Positions 27,025-35,170 of a stretch of 62,851 bases of DNA are shown piece by piece. Source of the DNA: Bacteroidaceae bacterium (lineage in GTDB: Bacteria; Bacteroidota; Bacteroidia; Bacteroidales; Bacteroidaceae); assembly GCA_017469685.1 (NCBI GenBank), contig JAFUFW010000028.1, positions 1 to 62,851 of the forward strand. Reading direction: 5' to 3'. The stretch's first letter is position 1. Each line of letters begins with the position of its first letter. The notes beneath the pieces are model-generated. The model ran no database searches. It was not told the DNA's origin and saw only the letters and a program-made list of their open reading frames with translations. Both the position numbers and the translations under genes were made by a program.

Positions 27025-27954
27025 ATGATTGTCTTCGATATCAAACGATACGCCATCAACGACGGCCCAGGCGTTCGCACTACGATATTTCTCAAGGGAT
27101 GCCCCCTCCGGTGCCTTTGGTGCCACAACCCTGAGTCATGGAGCCCGCATCCGCAGTGGATATTCAAGCAGAGCCGGTGCATAGGCTGCAACACATGTAT
27201 GGTTCATCCGCACCAGATCGAGGCCATACAAGACCTTAAGACTGAGACTGTTGCCACAGAGGCTGCGGAGCGGTTCGAGGCCTGCCCGACCCTCGCCCTC
27301 GAACTCTGCGGGCGTCAGTGGCTCGTTTCTGAGCTTCTCGACGAAGTGGAAAAGGAGCGCGACATAATGTCCGAAAGCGGAGGGGGAGTAACTATCAGCG
27401 GCGGCGAGCCTCTGCTACAGGCAAGCACCCACACGGGCGATTCGCTCATAGATTTACTTATAGCCTTAGGACAGCGCGGCATCCATCGTGCGGTCGACAC
27501 CACGCTCCATGCCCCGGCAGACATCGTAAGAGCTGTTGCCGAACACACAGACCTCTTCCTCGTGGACCTCAAACTGATGGACACTGCCAAGCACAAACGC
27601 TTTGCCGGCGTTGCTAATGAGCTTATCCTCGACAACACCCGGATGCTGTCTGAGATGGGCGCGGACATACAGTTCCGCATTCCGCTTATTGAGGGCATCA
27701 ATGCCGACGAAGAGAATATCCAACAGGCGGCTACGTTCATAGCATCGCTCAACACCAGCGCGCCGACAGCGGCTTTGCCACACCCGCAGGTTGCACTACT
27801 GCCCTACCACGAGATGGGGCGCGACAAGCACAAGCGATTAGGATCATACTACAACCCACAGCGTGAGCCCATGGCAACACCATCTGACGCAACAATCAAC
27901 CGAGTCATACATCAGTTCGCCGAACGAGGCATAACGACGCAGACCGGAGGATAA
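27025..27954 (+). CDS. Glycyl-radical enzyme activating protein (radical SAM)
   Basis: This 309-residue protein begins IVFDIKRYAINDGPGVRTTIFLKGCPL. The radical-SAM cysteines are Cys26, Cys30 and Cys33 (CPLRCLWC), followed by HNPESW. A short ferredoxin-like insert has Cys52, Cys55, Cys58 and Cys87, enough for one additional 4Fe-4S cluster; many family members have room for two. SGGEPLLQ is the SAM-binding GGE motif. Such proteins pull a hydrogen from a glycine of a partner enzyme such as pyruvate formate-lyase. No partner gene lies in the window. ATG 27025 is chosen over the TTG at 26998, which is inside the -7 box. The gene converges on the FNT channel gene, 20 bases away. Confidence 0.9.
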   Translation: MIVFDIKRYAINDGPGVRTTIFLKGCPLRCLWCHNPESWSPHPQWIFKQSRCIGCNTCMVHPHQIEAIQDLKTETVATEAAERFEACPTLALELCGRQWLVSELLDEVEKERDIMSESGGGVTISGGEPLLQASTHTGDSLIDLLIALGQRGIHRAVDTTLHAPADIVRAVAEHTDLFLVDLKLMDTAKHKRFAGVANELILDNTRMLSEMGADIQFRIPLIEGINADEENIQQAATFIASLNTSAPTAALPHPQVALLPYHEMGRDKHKRLGSYYNPQREPMATPSDATINRVIHQFAERGITTQTGG

Positions 27955-27974
27955 CCCGAGCTCAGGAACGGCTG

Positions 27975-28583
27975 TTACTCCGCTGAAGGAAGGAGCGTGC
28001 GATAGAGGTTGCAGCCGATGAAGTTGCCAACGACTATGGCGACGTAGAAGGCGAGTATTCCTGTCCAATGCCGAGCCCAGAAGTCGAGGGGCACGCAGAG
28101 GTAGTAGAATGCGTCGGCTATGCAGTGGGGGAAACCGCACATGATGAAAAGAGGCACGCCAAAGAGCAGCGGAAGGTTCTTACCCTGACGGCCGAATGTT
28201 ACGGCTGTCGTCATGATGAAGCCGCACCCGATGGCAAGCACGCCGCCACGCAGAGGACCTGTAGCCAAGCGCGCTTCAAGCACTCCCTGAGCCGTAGCCT
28301 GCAAAGGCATTGGCGAACAGCGGGCTATGAGCGCTACTGCCAGGCATCCGAGGATATTACCTATTAATATGAGAAGCAAATTGCCGAGCTCGCCCTTGCG
28401 GATGAACCCGGCCGTGCCCGTGTAGAGCTTCAGGCCGTAGTGAACTACGGTGAGCAGTCCGAAGGCGAAGAGCACAGCCCCAACAATACTTTTCTCCGCC
28501 AGAAAGCCGAAGCCGGCGATGCCGATGCAGATGCCTGCAAGGACGGAGGAGCGCAGGAGCCGAAGATATGAAGACGTATTCAT
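27975..28583 (-). CDS. Formate/nitrite transporter (FNT) family channel
   Basis: This 202-residue, very hydrophobic protein has about six membrane segments. The stretch MCGFPHCIADAFYYL matches the FNT block in which a central His lies in the pore, and GFIRKGELGNLLLILIGNILG matches the loop between early helices. FNT proteins form pentamers that pass formate, nitrite or hydrosulfide. Length is short for the family (about 250-280), mainly at the termini. It faces the glycyl-radical activase gene, whose usual partner makes formate, so formate is the likely substrate; that is inference. Confidence 0.85.
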   Translation of the reverse strand: MNTSSYLRLLRSSVLAGICIGIAGFGFLAEKSIVGAVLFAFGLLTVVHYGLKLYTGTAGFIRKGELGNLLLILIGNILGCLAVALIARCSPMPLQATAQGVLEARLATGPLRGGVLAIGCGFIMTTAVTFGRQGKNLPLLFGVPLFIMCGFPHCIADAFYYLCVPLDFWARHWTGILAFYVAIVVGNFIGCNLYRTLLPSAE

Positions 28584-28616
28584 AATGAAAAAAAATGGTT
28601 ATTAAGAATTTCGCCG

Positions 28617-28624
28617 CAAAGGTA
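28617..28624 (-). promoter_or_regulatory. -7 box (TACCTTTG) of the FNT gene
   Basis: The box reads TACCTTTG on the minus strand, 33 bases before the start codon. No matching -33 TTG is visible. Confidence 0.5.
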
Positions 28625-28740
28625 AGACAATATTTTAATATGCCTGCGTTATTGCTTGAAAATGTTTCACCTGATTGATTTAAAGGCTCATTAAGGGTGT
28701 GGTTACTGTCGAGAGCGGAAACAACTGATGCAACCTTTAG

Positions 28741-29430
28741 TTACGCCTCCCTTCCAAAGTGCCCCGGAGCAGCATGATAGCGTGTTTGCGGTCCCCTACC
28801 CTCGCGGACGAGGCGACCCTCGCTTACGAGCTTGCCGAGGAGGCGGGTGATCCGATTGCGTGTCAAGGTCTGATTAAAGGCGGCGGCAACGTCATGGTGA
28901 GTAATTGTGTCGCCATGAGCAAAAAGCCCTGTGAGACGAGATTCTATCTCAGCATCATCTATATTGAAAGCCTGGCCAAAAGGTACTTGCTCCACACCAA
29001 ACCCACGCACTTTCGACAGCAGCTCGCGGTCGGGGGTGAACTGAAGTCCGTCAACGTGAACGCCTCGGCCGTGGTAATAGCCATCCTTCACCTCAATGTC
29101 GCCCTTCAGAGAGAGGCGGAACGTGCCGATGAACGGGAGGGTTACTGCATTGCCTTTCTCTAATGCATGCACCATGACATCATGCATAGTGCTCAAAGCA
29201 GCAAGCAGCTCCCCCCTTGGCAACGAGGAAGGCAAGCGGTACAGTTCTGTTTGAAACTCCACTGCATCAACCGTAGGACGACGCTCCAATTGGGGGCGCA
29301 ACGATTTCAGCCAACGCTCGTCGGCAAAACCATCGGCATTTATGCCAGACGTTTCATGTGCTTGTAACTCAGTTTCTTCAGCAGGCAAGAGCCCACGCTT
29401 AGCAATCGTAAATCTAATAGCCATAGTCAT
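28741..29430 (-). CDS. HU-like DNA-binding protein with C-terminal winged-helix-like part
   Basis: This 229-residue protein resembles the long Bacteroidota HU relatives. The region 40-160 has the HU pattern: helices (VDAVEFQTELYRLP, RGELLAALSTMHDVMVHALEKG), then NAVTLPFIGTFRLSLKG and a beta arm. Residues about 165-225 read as a separate winged helix: DTITHHDVAAAFN, RNRITRLLGKLVSEGRLVREG and TRYHAAPGHF. The tail may place the protein at specific sites, whereas plain HU binds with little specificity. It has a good promoter, and two palindromes lie just upstream, so it may control itself. ATG 29430 is used; a second in-frame ATG is at 29424. Confidence 0.7.
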   Translation of the reverse strand: MTMAIRFTIAKRGLLPAEETELQAHETSGINADGFADERWLKSLRPQLERRPTVDAVEFQTELYRLPSSLPRGELLAALSTMHDVMVHALEKGNAVTLPFIGTFRLSLKGDIEVKDGYYHGRGVHVDGLQFTPDRELLSKVRGFGVEQVPFGQAFNIDDAEIESRLTGLFAHGDTITHHDVAAAFNQTLTRNRITRLLGKLVSEGRLVREGRGPQTRYHAAPGHFGREA

Positions 29431-29482
29431 TTTCAGTTTTAGTCTGTGTGGTCAAATCCACCTTTATGAATGTTTTACGCCG

Positions 29483-29514
29483 CAAAATTAATCTTTCGGC
29501 ATCAAAAGTCCAAA
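29483..29514 (-). promoter_or_regulatory. Promoter of the HU-like gene
   Basis: On the minus strand TTTG (29514-29511), 20 bases, then TAATTTTG (29490-29483) is a full consensus match. Transcription would start near 29476, about 46 bases before the start codon. Confidence 0.75.
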
Positions 29515-29543
29515 TTATTTGCCCAGAGAATTTACATTATATG

Positions 29544-29610
29544 ATTGCTGCATCATGATGCAGCAATTGCTTCGTCGTGAAAAATCATTTACTGCATCAT
29601 GATGCAGCAA
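29544..29610. promoter_or_regulatory. Twin palindromic operator candidate
   Basis: The palindrome CTGCATCATGATGCAG occurs twice. With flanks the two 22-bp sites (29545-29566 and 29589-29610) differ at one base, and the first extends to a perfect 24-bp palindrome (29544-29567). Their centres are 44 bp apart, about four helical turns, so bound dimers would face the same side. The nearer site begins 30 bp upstream of the -33 box of the HU-like gene. Confidence 0.75.
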
Positions 29611-29765
29611 ACTTCATGATTATATTACTCTGGAATATCATTTGAGGCATAAACATTAATTATACATACAAAGTAGATAACGTCTGCAAGTTGGTGGAAA
29701 ATAAAAAGTGGGAGGTGAATAGCAAAAAAAAGGCTATCACTAATCCCTAATCACCAATCTTTTAT

Positions 29766-29773
29766 TATCTTTG
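29766..29773 (+). promoter_or_regulatory. -7 box (TATCTTTG) of kdgK
   Basis: The box is 44 bases before the kdgK start and is followed by GCAGCGG, as is common in this group. No clear -33 TTG is present. Confidence 0.55.
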
Positions 29774-29817
29774 CAGCGGAATATAATCAGGACATACAAT
29801 AAACGCAAAAAAAGATT

Positions 29818-30840
29818 ATGGCTAAAATTGTAACTCTAGGCGAGCTCATGCTTCGCTTATCACCTCAAGGCAACGACCGCTTCATCCAGACAGAGACCTT
29901 CCGCATTATCCCTGGCGGCGGGGAGGCTAACGTAGCCGTTTCGCTGGCCAACTATGGTCACGAGGCTTACTTCGTAACCAAGCTGCCACGGCACGAGATT
30001 GGGCAGATAGCCCTCAACGCCATGCGGCGCTATGGCGTTGACACACGCTTCATTGCCCGCGGAGGCGAGCGCATAGGGCTCTACTACGCCGAGACCGGAG
30101 CCTCGATGCGCCCGTCGAAAGTGATTTACGACCGTGCCCACTCGGCCATAGCTGAGGCTTCGCCCGAAGATTTCGACTTCGACGAGATTATGGAAGGAGC
30201 AGCCTGGTTCCATTGGAGCGGCATCACGCCGGCCATCTCTGACAAGGCTGCAGAGCTGACGCGACTGGCCTGCGAGGCTGCCAAGCGCCACGGCGTGACA
30301 GTAAGCGTGGACCTCAACTTCCGCAAGAAGTTGTGGACGAGCGAGAAGGCCATCTCGGTGATGCGGCCGCTGATGAAATACGTCGACGTGTGCATTGGCA
30401 ACGAAGAGGACGCAGAGCTGTGCCTCGGTTTCAAGCCCGATGCCGACGTTGAGGGTGGCAAGACAGACGCAGCCGGCTACGAAGGTATCTTCCGCCAGAT
30501 GCGCGAGGAGTTCGGATTCAAATATGTGGTCTCGACACTCCGCGAGAGCTTCTCGGCAACGCACAACGGATGGAAGGCCCTGATCTACGATGGAAACGCC
30601 TTCTACCAGAGTAAGCGCTACGACGTGAACCCAATCATCGATCGCGTAGGCGGCGGCGACTCGTTCTCCGGCGGCCTCATCCACGGCCTGCTGACGAAGC
30701 CCTCGCAGGGCGAAGCGCTTGAATTTGCAGTGGCTGCAAGCGCCCTCAAGCACACAATCAACGGCGACTTCAACCTCGTGAGCACAGAGGAGGTGGAAGC
30801 CCTGGCTGGAGGTAATGCCAGCGGAAGGGTGCAAAGATAA
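29818..30840 (+). CDS. kdgK: 2-keto-3-deoxygluconate kinase (PfkB family)
   Basis: This 340-residue sugar kinase begins IVTLGELMLRLSPQG and has the early GGGEANVAVSLANYG sugar-binding loop. The PfkB C-terminal signature DRVGGGDSFSGG carries the catalytic base near Asp281. It phosphorylates 2-keto-3-deoxygluconate to KDPG. The next gene encodes the KDPG aldolase, which settles the assignment among PfkB kinases. The pair is the common lower end of glucuronate and galacturonate breakdown, as from pectin. Upper-pathway genes are not in the window. Confidence 0.92.
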   Translation: MAKIVTLGELMLRLSPQGNDRFIQTETFRIIPGGGEANVAVSLANYGHEAYFVTKLPRHEIGQIALNAMRRYGVDTRFIARGGERIGLYYAETGASMRPSKVIYDRAHSAIAEASPEDFDFDEIMEGAAWFHWSGITPAISDKAAELTRLACEAAKRHGVTVSVDLNFRKKLWTSEKAISVMRPLMKYVDVCIGNEEDAELCLGFKPDADVEGGKTDAAGYEGIFRQMREEFGFKYVVSTLRESFSATHNGWKALIYDGNAFYQSKRYDVNPIIDRVGGGDSFSGGLIHGLLTKPSQGEALEFAVAASALKHTINGDFNLVSTEEVEALAGGNASGRVQR

Positions 30841-31011
30841 AGAGCCCGCCTACAGCCCTCTACTTGAAGGAGGGAAATCATGACTTTTCAAGAACAGATT
30901 ATATATTATCATTAATGGTTGTACCCCCACGACTTACGCCAGAAAGTCACAAATAGACTGATGGCAACCACTCTCTCCCTACACGGGGGAGCGGGGAGGG
31001 GGACATTATAT

Positions 31012-31689
31012 ATGGCACGATTTGATAAAATGGCCGTAATGGCCAAGATAAACGAGGCACCTATGGTGCCAGTGTTCTACCACAAAGATGCCGAGGTGGC
31101 CAAGAAGGTCATCAAGGCTTGCTACGAGGGCGGCGTTCGCGCCTTCGAGTTCACCAACCGCGGCGATTTCGCACAGGAGGTGTTTGCCGAGTGCGTGAAG
31201 TTTGCAGCCAAGGAGTGCCCCGAGCTGGCGCTTGGCATTGGTTCCGTAGTGGATGCCCCCACAGCGGCTATGTACATTCAGCTGGGTGCCTGCTTCGTTG
31301 TCGGTCCGCTCTTCAACCCCGACATCGCCCCCGTATGCAACCGCCGCCAGATTCCCTACTGCCCTGGCTGCGGTTCGGTGAGCGAAATAGGCAAGGCCCA
31401 GGAATTGGGATGCGACATCACCAAGCTCTTCCCTGGCGACGTCTATGGACCTAACATGGTAAAGGGGCTGATGGCACCAATGCCGTGGTCGAAAATTATG
31501 GTGACGGGAGGCGTGGCACCCAACGAAGAGAACCTCACAGCTTGGTTCAAGGCTGGTGTGTTCTGTGTCGGCATGGGCTCGAAACTCTTCCCCAAGGACA
31601 AGGTGGCTGCCGAGGATTGGCAATACGTCACCGACAAATGCCGCGAGTGCTTTGAGATTATTGGAACGGCCAGGGGACGTAATTCTTAG
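31012..31689 (+). CDS. eda: KDPG/KHG aldolase
   Basis: This 225-residue class I aldolase splits 2-keto-3-deoxy-6-phosphogluconate into pyruvate and glyceraldehyde 3-phosphate. The active-site residues stand out: Glu46 in FEFTNRG and the Schiff-base Lys138 in ITKLFPGD, with the phosphate loop [12 protein letters not shown] after it. A longer frame reaches back to 30919, but its extra residues come from a low-complexity leader (CCCT and GGGG runs near 30975-31003), and ATG 31012 gives the family N-terminus and length. It lies 171 bases after kdgK on the same strand. Confidence 0.94.
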   Translation: MARFDKMAVMAKINEAPMVPVFYHKDAEVAKKVIKACYEGGVRAFEFTNRGDFAQEVFAECVKFAAKECPELALGIGSVVDAPTAAMYIQLGACFVVGPLFNPDIAPVCNRRQIPYCPGCGSVSEIGKAQELGCDITKLFPGDVYGPNMVKGLMAPMPWSKIMVTGGVAPNEENLTAWFKAGVFCVGMGSKLFPKDKVAAEDWQYVTDKCRECFEIIGTARGRNS

Positions 31690-31831
31690 CTTTGCTAAGC
31701 ACCGCCTACCAACTCGAAGATACACTTGACCCTTCAAGAAACAATGAGCAGATTGTTGAAAGACAACTACTGCATGATTTCATTTATATCAAGACAAACA
31801 ACTGAAACCAGAACTTGACAAACGTAAAAAA

Positions 31832-32767
31832 ATGAGAAAGAGGGGTTATATAATCATTATTGCGGCGGCAGCGCTGGCGCTGACGTCGTGCGACTGGGCG
31901 AGCAGGATGTGGCAGTCGGTCGCGAACGACGGTGCTGAAGCCGACTCTACAGAGGCAACAGCCTACTGCACGGCAGAGTTCACCGACAGCATCAACGTGA
32001 ACAATGCCGTAGCTTATCAGGAAATCCGGGCTGACTTCCCATCAGAAGCTGACACCAGCACCCTGGCACAGATCGTGCTCGAATGGCTCTGCAATGAAGT
32101 GCGCAGCCGCTGCTGGCCCGACCCCGAAGGCACGGGCTTCGACAGCGCCTTCGCCGTGGGCGAAGAGCTCGACAACTTTGCAGACAACGTTGTCACCACC
32201 TACGGTCGCAAAGGCCTCGAGCAGATGGAGGCCGACCTGCGCGACATGGCCCAGGAAGGCTACGAAGGATTCTTCTCTAACCGCCTATCAATAGAGCTTT
32301 TAGAGAGAAGCAGCGAGCGCATAACCTTCGCTCTCGAACACGACGTATATCTTGGCGGAGCACACGGTGGGCAGTATCTTTCGGGCACGACCTTCAGCGC
32401 CGCCAACGGCGAGCCGTTCACGTGGAAGCATTTCAATATGGAGAAACGCGCCGAACTGATAGAGCTGCTGAAGAAAGGCCTTATGGCTTATTTCAACAAT
32501 GGTGCCGAAGAACCAATAACTACCGAGACTGCACTCCTGGAACAGCTGATACTCTACGACAACCCCGACACGCCCGAGAACGAATTGGAGTATGGTCTGC
32601 CACTGCCAGTCACCGCCCCTTGGATCACACGCGACGGTGTCTGCTTCGTCTATCAGGAATATGAAATTGCGGCTTATGCCTGCGGACGGCCCTTCGTGGT
32701 GCTGCCCTTTGAGGTCGTAGAACCTTTCCTTACAGAGGACGGACGTAAGTTTATCAGCTTAAAGTAG
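31832..32767 (+). CDS. DUF3298/DUF4163-type lipoprotein
   Basis: This 311-residue protein has a lipoprotein signal with lipobox LTSC (Cys20). The body shows the pattern of the DUF4163 and DUF3298 pair found in RsiV-like and other surface proteins: an N-terminal strand-rich part, then ITFALEHDVYLGGAHGGQYLSGTTF, where the GGAHG block is the family hallmark, and a C-terminal half with CFVYQEYEIAAYACGRPFVVLPFEVV. RsiV of Bacillus binds lysozyme; whether this protein does is unknown. It lies 10 bases before the C10 protease gene, so both are probably exported from one transcript. Confidence 0.8.
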   Translation: MRKRGYIIIIAAAALALTSCDWASRMWQSVANDGAEADSTEATAYCTAEFTDSINVNNAVAYQEIRADFPSEADTSTLAQIVLEWLCNEVRSRCWPDPEGTGFDSAFAVGEELDNFADNVVTTYGRKGLEQMEADLRDMAQEGYEGFFSNRLSIELLERSSERITFALEHDVYLGGAHGGQYLSGTTFSAANGEPFTWKHFNMEKRAELIELLKKGLMAYFNNGAEEPITTETALLEQLILYDNPDTPENELEYGLPLPVTAPWITRDGVCFVYQEYEIAAYACGRPFVVLPFEVVEPFLTEDGRKFISLK

Positions 32768-32777
32768 CACTTCAATT

Positions 32778-34568
32778 ATGGCTCGTAAGACAGTAGTATT
32801 ATTAGCTTTGTGCCTACTGCATCAAAATGCATCAGCGCAAGACTTTGTCAGCTGCGACGGCATCGTCGTGGGCCACGACATCAACGTGAACCCGCAGATG
32901 CCCGAAGCATTGCGAGCCATACTCGGCGAACGTAGGTTCGACAGTTCATACTCTCCTTCAACTTCACGACAAGCACCAAAAGCCCAGCGCATAAGGCGCT
33001 TCGACTCAAAGGCCGTCGCCAAGCGTATAGGACCGCTGTTGCAAACTGTGCAACATCAGGAAGAGCCCTTCAACAATCTGTGCCCATACTACCGCAACGC
33101 CTCAGGGCATCTCAGTCAGGAACGATGTCTTGCGGGCTGTGTGGCTACGAGCATTGAGCAAATACTCGCTTATTACAAATACCCGGAGGCGCTCGTTGAC
33201 ACGCTTCTCGGCTGGAGCACAGACAACTACACCATAGATGACCTGCTTCCTGGCACGCGCTTCGACTGGAACAACCACCTCAACGACTACCGCAATGGCT
33301 ACACCGACGAAGAAGCTCAGGCAGTTGCACTGCCTATGCTGGCCGCAGGCATGGCTGTGAAGATGCGTTATGGCACAGGCTCTTCTGGAGCCAACACGTA
33401 CCTCGCCGTAGAGCCTCTGAAGCGCGCTTTCGGCTACGGAATGGCCCGTTGGCACGACCGTTTACTCTACTCGCCCAAGCAATGGCATGAGCTCCTTCAG
33501 CACGAACTGGAGCAGGGGCGACCCGTGGCCTACGTGGGACACAATATGGAGATGAAAGGTCACGCATTCAACATTGACGGCGTAGACGAGCAAGGCTTCT
33601 ATCACATCAACTGGGCCTACGGCGGAGCCTACGACGGATGGTTCGACCTCGACTGGCTTTGCCCATGGGAGAACTATGATATCATACAGAATAGTATTGC
33701 CTACGGCTTCTTTTGCAACCAGGGAGCACTGCTCATGCACCCCTCTGCCGATGCCCATCCTTTAGATGGCGACTCGCTCGATATTGACAACCTCGGCATT
33801 GAAGTGACGGGGTTCAACATGCTTCGCCAGCCTGACACCCAGGGCTATACGCCCACCGACTTCACCTTCACCAACCATGGTACGGCTGACGTCACATACA
33901 CGTATGAAATCTTCACCAACCTGCCTACTGACACAGCCTTCTTCGAGCAGGCCGACTACATCGGTATCTCCGCTGTCAACGTCCCCGCCGGCGGCACTAC
34001 CACACAGAGGATGTTCCTTATGTTCCATCAGGCAGGTGAGCGAACGCTGAGCATCTCTCACGACGACATCACCATTCCTTTCTCTACACCCGTGAGCGTT
34101 GCCGTTGGCGAGGAGGCATCACTAAGCTGGGATAACCTTAAGATGGAAATAGAGGAGCCGGATGATATGCAAGCAGGATCCACACTGACTGCACATTTCA
34201 CAGTAGACGTGGCCAACCATAGCACCGGCATCTATGGCAGCTCCATCATCCTCTACTGCCTATATCCCGACGGTCATGAGGACGAAGACCTGCGCCATTT
34301 TGCAATTATAGACCTTCCTCCAGGCACAAGCCAGACATTCAGCGCGAGCTTCAGCCACCTACAGCCTGCCACTCGCTATCACTTTATCCTTCGCAGCCCC
34401 TGGACAATACGCAAAGAACTTGAATTTGACACCCCAGTAGCTACAAGCATCAGCTCACCATTAATAGTAAATCATTCGAGTAATGGCTTTGATGTGCTCG
34501 GAAGACCTTGGCAAAGGACAAGACAAGGCTTAATGATAAAAGACGGACAAAAATGGTTGAAGAGATAA
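32778..34568 (+). CDS. Secreted C10 cysteine protease (streptopain-like) with T9SS-like tail
   Basis: This 596-residue protein has a signal peptide (ALCLLHQNASA) and a propeptide with basic sites (about 55-75). The protease domain of the SpeB/interpain kind has catalytic Cys121 in LAGCVATSIEQIL, His262 in KGHAFNIDGV, and the family INWAYGGAYDGWFDL. Residues about 330-550 form beta domains that may help secretion or binding. The tail SNGFDVLGRPWQRTRQGL followed by MIKDGQKWLKR looks like a T9SS sorting signal. Prevotella interpain and Porphyromonas PrtT are relatives that digest host proteins. The stop codon overlaps the start of the next gene by 16 bases. Confidence 0.9.
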   Translation: MARKTVVLLALCLLHQNASAQDFVSCDGIVVGHDINVNPQMPEALRAILGERRFDSSYSPSTSRQAPKAQRIRRFDSKAVAKRIGPLLQTVQHQEEPFNNLCPYYRNASGHLSQERCLAGCVATSIEQILAYYKYPEALVDTLLGWSTDNYTIDDLLPGTRFDWNNHLNDYRNGYTDEEAQAVALPMLAAGMAVKMRYGTGSSGANTYLAVEPLKRAFGYGMARWHDRLLYSPKQWHELLQHELEQGRPVAYVGHNMEMKGHAFNIDGVDEQGFYHINWAYGGAYDGWFDLDWLCPWENYDIIQNSIAYGFFCNQGALLMHPSADAHPLDGDSLDIDNLGIEVTGFNMLRQPDTQGYTPTDFTFTNHGTADVTYTYEIFTNLPTDTAFFEQADYIGISAVNVPAGGTTTQRMFLMFHQAGERTLSISHDDITIPFSTPVSVAVGEEASLSWDNLKMEIEEPDDMQAGSTLTAHFTVDVANHSTGIYGSSIILYCLYPDGHEDEDLRHFAIIDLPPGTSQTFSASFSHLQPATRYHFILRSPWTIRKELEFDTPVATSISSPLIVNHSSNGFDVLGRPWQRTRQGLMIKDGQKWLKR

Positions 34569-35086
34569 TCAATAAATACTACGCTGACAACCAACCTTTA
34601 AAAGAGATTCTGCTGCGCCATAGCCAGAGCGTGGCGGAAAAAGCCCTTAAAGTGGCTGAGCGCCATCCTGAACTCTGCGCCGACAAAACATTCCTCCAGC
34701 AAGCTGCAATGCTCCACGATATAGGCATCTTCCTCACTGATGCCCCCGGCATTCAGTGTTTTGGCACAGAACCTTACATCCGCCACGGACTCCTTGGAGC
34801 CGAGATACTACGTAGCGAAGGTTTTCCACGTCACGCCCGCGTGGCTGAGCGCCACACGGGAACTGGGCTTTCTCGAAAAGCCATTATCACGCAGCAATTG
34901 CCACTACCAGCCGAGGACTTCCTGCCTGAGACCATTGAAGAACAGATTATTTGTTACGCCGATAAATACTTCTCAAAGAGCCATCTCGAACGGGTTCGCA
35001 CAGATGAGCAAGTGCTACTGAGCCTTCAGCGCTTCGGCAAGGAAAGCGTTGACCGCATGACAGCTTGGATGAATTTATTCGGTTAA
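34553..35086 (+). CDS. HD-domain phosphohydrolase-like protein
   Basis: This 177-residue protein has the HD pattern: RHSQSVAEKAL, AAMLHDIGIF with the His-Asp pair, and a later GFPRHARVAERHTG that offers further metal ligands. HD proteins cleave phosphate esters of nucleotides or act on cyclic nucleotides. The length and arrangement resemble the small uncharacterised HDIG proteins of Bacteroidota. ATG 34553 is chosen; the in-frame extension to 34508 lies wholly inside the C10 protease gene. The two genes overlap by 16 bases, so their translation is probably coupled. Confidence 0.85.
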   Translation: MVEEIINKYYADNQPLKEILLRHSQSVAEKALKVAERHPELCADKTFLQQAAMLHDIGIFLTDAPGIQCFGTEPYIRHGLLGAEILRSEGFPRHARVAERHTGTGLSRKAIITQQLPLPAEDFLPETIEEQIICYADKYFSKSHLERVRTDEQVLLSLQRFGKESVDRMTAWMNLFG

Positions 35087-35100
35087 AAAACTGAAAATAC

Positions 35101-35131
35101 TTGCTTATGCGCGCGTAAAGCACTACTTTTG
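35101..35131 (+). promoter_or_regulatory. Promoter of the LptD-like gene
   Basis: TTG at 35101-35103, 20 bases, then TACTTTTG at 35124-35131 matches the Bacteroidota consensus. Transcription would start near 35138, about 33 bases before GTG 35171. Confidence 0.75.
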
Positions 35132-35170
35132 CGGCGTTTTTGGCGGCCTATTCGTTGCCAAGCCTTTTCA

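Larger units (their letters stand above)
29431..29817. other. Divergent intergenic region, 387 bases
   Basis: This region separates the HU-like gene (minus) from kdgK (plus). It holds a full minus-strand promoter, two copies of a 22-bp palindrome and a plus-strand -7 box. The part from 29620 to 29760 shows no further structure that I recognise. Confidence 0.75.

Noticed and set aside
29544-29610. Possible CRISPR-like repeat-spacer unit
   Set aside because: There are only two palindromic sites with a 22-base gap, no further units and no cas genes.
29860-30834. Long minus-strand open frame of 324 codons opposite kdgK
   Set aside because: It lies wholly within kdgK, whose kinase motifs are clear, and its translation shows no domain pattern.
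30919-31011. Upstream extension of eda
   Set aside because: The extra residues come from a low-complexity leader and are not part of the aldolase fold.
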